DNA from: Lepas anatifera
Taxonomy: Eukaryota; Arthropoda; Thecostraca; Lepadidae
DNA length: 64,000 nt
NCBI GenBank assembly: GCA_034440635.1
Contig: JAOTON010002129.1
Coordinates: 242,001 to 306,000 of the forward strand
Reading direction: 5' to 3'
Under the pieces are notes generated by a model. The model did not search any database, was not told where the DNA came from, and worked only from the letters and a program-made list of their open reading frames with translations. Both the position numbers and the translations under genes were made by a program. Position 1 is the stretch's first letter. Every line of letters starts with the position of its first letter. This document shows, piece after piece, positions 60,556 to 64,000 of this stretch.

Positions 60556-61229
60556 TCTGAGGATACGGCAAACATTAAAAAAATTTTCTTCCATGCAAGG
60601 GCTTCTAATGATCAATCAGATTTACTGGAACAATTAACATATTTCTATTCATGTTACCATACAGCAGTTCTAGCTCACTAGATACCATCCCTAGAAAGAA
60701 CCCTATGGATGATAAACAATAGCTTGCCAGACACGCAGCCTTCCTTACATTTCCATGTAATCTGGACCGAGTGCAGTTTACACTAAGACAATTCGAAGAG
60801 CCAACGGATCTCAAGCTCAAACCAGGATCTAAAAAAATACAGGCACGACAAAATTCCCGGCTCAGAATTTCCTCATAACTGAAATTTGGAAACATAAGCC
60901 GGCTCATCCCCAAAGGTCACGCTGATCGTGATAAAAGGTACTGGACACCGCAACAACGCCTCTGGGCCAGAGCGTGACCACATAATTCAGCGCCTCCAAT
61001 GCTTCAGCTACCGCGATCTAGTAGCGCTGAGGCTACACTAGCGACATCTGTGGTCGAATCTCATGTCTCACTCCCATGCACAAAGATGGCGCGGCACGCA
61101 AGCTATGGACCGGTCGACGCGCCATCTGTATCAAGTGCTGGCGAATACCAACTGCAGCTTGGTGAGTCTGCCGCCAGAGTGACAAGTGTTGCCGCGCCCT
61201 GCGTATCAGCGGGCGCCAAAGCACAGTCA

Positions 61230-61515
61230 TACTCCTAAGCGGACTCAGGGGCCCTTGTCCCCTCCCACGATCGACCAATCCGGCGCCTCCATTGGGCGTC
61301 CCGGCGTCCTTAGAACCGCCCCAACGTTATCTGAAATGTCGCTTCCCTTCCAGGATGCTGGTATTGGCGCCCCAACGGTGCGATTTGGTGCCCTTCTGGA
61401 AGATCAAACCTAAAGAACCGCCGCCCCTGGTCAAAATGGCACCGCCATCCGGACCGAAATGGCTCCCCTGAGCAAAGTTACCCTCCTATCGGAAATCCTG
61501 TGTTTGCCCCTGTAT
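61230..61515 (+). mobile_element. Highly diverged CATAGGCGGATCCAGG-family copy
   Basis: TCTGAAATGTCGCTTCCCTTCCAGGATGCTGG, here decayed, and GCGATTTGGTGCCC follow the same order as in the 17.8 and 26.4 kb copies. The termini are largely lost (CTAAGCGGACTCAGG on the left). Confidence 0.5.
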
Positions 61516-64000
61516 GCCAGCACGTGCACTGTACCAGCGGAGGAAACTCCGACATCCGGAGTGGAGCTGGACATCGGAGTGGAGCTGGCGACGTAGTGGC
61601 TTAAATACTGAGCCGTTGTAAGGGGTGGTGACTCCAAGCAAGAGCTCTTCAACTCCGGCGTCGGGAACAGGAGCACGTTCAGACTGGGCTGTGGACGGCG
61701 GGGGGAGATCGGTATCCTGATGAGTGGAGGAGGGGCGTGTGGCGCGACATATTTCTGGCTTTTAATATCTTCAAAGCATTCGACAGAAAACTCTGCTCTG
61801 GGGTGGATGTAGCGAATGGCTCAGACAGCAGGACACCGTTCTCCTGACAAATGTTTTGATTTAAAATCTGGGAGACAAGCGCTTATGTCGCTTTGGGAAG
61901 CAGGCATTATTTTGTATTTGAGTCTCCAATTGCCTCTAGATTAGGGCAGGACAAGAAGTGCCCAGCCTGAAATGCAAGTAAAACATCGAAATACAGTTTG
62001 AGAGATGCAACACTCGAAGAAATGTTGATTGTTGATCCGAGCTCTTTAGGGAGTTGCAACAATGCGAAAATTAAGCAATATATACAACAAAACATTATAA
62101 ATAGATAACGATGACCTGCAGAAGAATACTTCAATCCCCAACTCACTCAGACATCATTTCTGGTATAATCGATATGATGGGGTAAGGGAAGTGCACTGTT
62201 CATTCGAACTCCACTTACAAAGTTGGAAATAACCACCTCTACAGCTAGGCCGTCATGAGCCCGGCGCCCACTCAGCCTTCACCGGTCCAGTATTTCATTC
62301 GAGTTTTATCGCTAGCCATTCGGGAGTCAGAGCGCAGTCCAACGGTGTACAATCAATACCGCTCACCAATGGTTCGCTGTGCGCACTTACGCAGAATCGA
62401 TTCGGCGCAGTTCAAGTGGCCATCGATCGACGACACCCAACGCTAGGGCTTCGTGCAGCGAACGGATATTCCGCCCGGGGCATTTCCCTGACAAAGCGTG
62501 CTCGTCAGCCGAAACGGGGACTGCCGTAGTGCATATTTGATGACACTGTTACCTCTTCAGGTCGACTGGGCATTCAGAGGGCTCTTTTCTGGGTCATGTC
62601 AGCCAGCACTGGAATTTCTGGCTTCAAATTACGGAAAAGTTCATTAGCCGAAGTCCGAGGACGTAATCGAGCATGACGTAAAACATTTCATGTCACGCAA
62701 GTGCTTCAAACTGTCCCCGGTTCGGAATAACGCTACTCAAATATTTCACGTACCGCGGGGCTTTGTCTCTTGGAAGAGCGGAGGCGCACGACATATCTAT
62801 ATAAACGTAAAACACACATAACCTCAACGAGTCAATTAAATGCACGCAAAATTAAGCACCCAACACCCATCCATAAGAATTCAAAGAAGTATAAATGTGT
62901 GCAAAAGTAATAAAAGTGGTGTGAAACTGCAGGCCCCTGGACAGCACATCGGTAAAGTTTTTAGCGGCAAGGGGTCCTCTTTGTCTATATAATTAGGTCA
63001 CGAGTTCGAACACCATTCAAAGCATTTTGACCCCTTCCAGCGTCGTCAGAACTGAGGCATCATAAAACTCACCCATTCGGGTTTCGCGGGACAGGGTAAA
63101 TCGATAGCGGAAACATTTCCTGGCGAGTTTTTGTCTGTGAGGCACCTGCAACAATAAGCGAGTGGTGATATCGCAGCAGCACTTAACAAATCGTCAGGTG
63201 TTTCATCCACAGGACTTTCTCATCAAGATTATTGATTGGTGAACATCATAAGATACTGTGCGCTTACAAATGAAATGCCACGAATGTACAACGCATGATT
63301 TTAATTTATATAAATCTAGCGTATATAAACTACAAAGATTACAAACAAGACAATTTACTGCACGATAATACTACGGAAATATATGGGCCACTCTTGCTGA
63401 TCCCCGAAACCGCCTGCGGACATGTTGTCGACTGACCTCAGGGGCGTTCACGTGACCTCTGGTCACCAAGGTGACAGAGTTTAGTGTGATTGTGGCTGGC
63501 GTTTGAAATTTTGTATCTGCAGGTGTAATGTAACAGTTTATATGTGCACCGTTTTAACCTGCTGCCGCTTTCCTAGTCTACACGAGTTCCATTTTTTCAT
63601 GCCCGGTGTTACAGGATCCCATTCACAGCTCAAAACAGCGATGTTTTTCAGATTACATTCCTTTTGATTGTTCCTTATCTAAAATGTTATTTAATCATTT
63701 GATCTAGCCATACAACGTGGCTTTAAGACACAAAGCGTATGTCACAGCCTCGGCCTCTTTATACATTCAACTTTCACGTGGCCTCATTCGTGTATTGTGT
63801 CTTATGGCGCAGGCTTGACCCAAATTGTAGCTTTTAATATGCCCTTTAATGAGAAAAGGGTAAAAAGACCAGGGACAGAAAGGAATACTCCCTGTGCAGG
63901 CTAATCAAGCTATCATAGAAGCAAATGCAGTGCTTTTTGTACATTTTCTGCATTGTTCATCAAAACTCTGATAGCTTAATTTTTCAATAGTGTTCCGAGT
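61516..64000. other. No recognised gene
   Basis: Mixed sequence. A 63-codon plus-strand frame at 62,255-62,446 has balanced composition but no motif or splice support. GAGTTCGAACACC at about 63,001 resembles a pol III B box only. Confidence 0.5.

Noticed and set aside
1..64000. CRISPR array, bacterial operon or phage content
   Set aside because: The tandem arrays have no unique spacers, and splice-bounded animal exons, SINEs and MITEs show that this is animal nuclear DNA.
1..64000. Reverse transcriptase, integrase or transposase coding remnants
   Set aside because: No catalytic motif of these families was seen in the listed frames; the mobile elements are all short and non-coding.

Overview
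This is an animal nuclear genome window. It has no operon structure, very few plausible coding exons, many short inverted-repeat transposons, tRNA-derived SINE-like pieces, large tandem arrays and GC-rich islands in which CpG is not depleted. The only gene I can support is a VGLL4/Tgi-type gene that carries a PPxY motif, as the Drosophila protein does. Together with the SINEs and MITEs this suggests a protostome invertebrate, perhaps an arthropod. I cannot name the species.

The gene lies on the minus strand. It encodes a Tondu-domain transcriptional co-repressor (Tgi in Drosophila, VGLL4 in vertebrates) and is split over exons at 46,867-46,682, 37,047-36,803, 31,355-31,218 and 30,128-30,028. 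A probable first coding exon lies at 53,646-53,568. All firm junctions have GT..AG borders and compatible phases. The predicted protein is about 248 residues, in the order: acidic N-terminus, Gly/Ser and basic linker, a PPPY motif, the VGLL4-type RPSVITC motif, Tondu domain 1 (DPVIDEHFRRSLG) and Tondu domain 2 (VDDHFAKALGDTW). In this family the Tondu motifs bind the TEAD/Scalloped factor and, in flies, PPxY binds the WW domains of Yorkie, so the gene is expected to restrain Hippo-pathway output.

Layout. 1-6,400: repeat-like AT-rich sequence with a few MITE pieces. 6,650-7,909: a 30-bp duplication, then a 133-bp tandem array. 7,910-21,950: mostly unannotated sequence with MITEs, a SINE and two GC-rich patches; 14-16.5 kb is a cluster of mobile elements rich in AGGTCA motifs. 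21,957-26,262: two large arrays (51-bp and 67-bp units), with a hAT-like MITE at 23,862-24,141. 26,392-29,800: MITEs, a SINE and GC-rich sequence downstream of the gene. 29,826-53,646: the gene. Its second intron carries a TTAA-bounded element and a 1.67-kb array of 32/34-bp units. 53,650-64,000: a GC island next to the candidate first exon, another TTAA-bounded element, a second GC island with a (CGC)16 tract, and decayed repeats.

The very long open frames at 21.5-23.4, 24.0-26.5 and 42.4-44.6 kb come from tandem units that lack stop codons. I do not regard them as genes.
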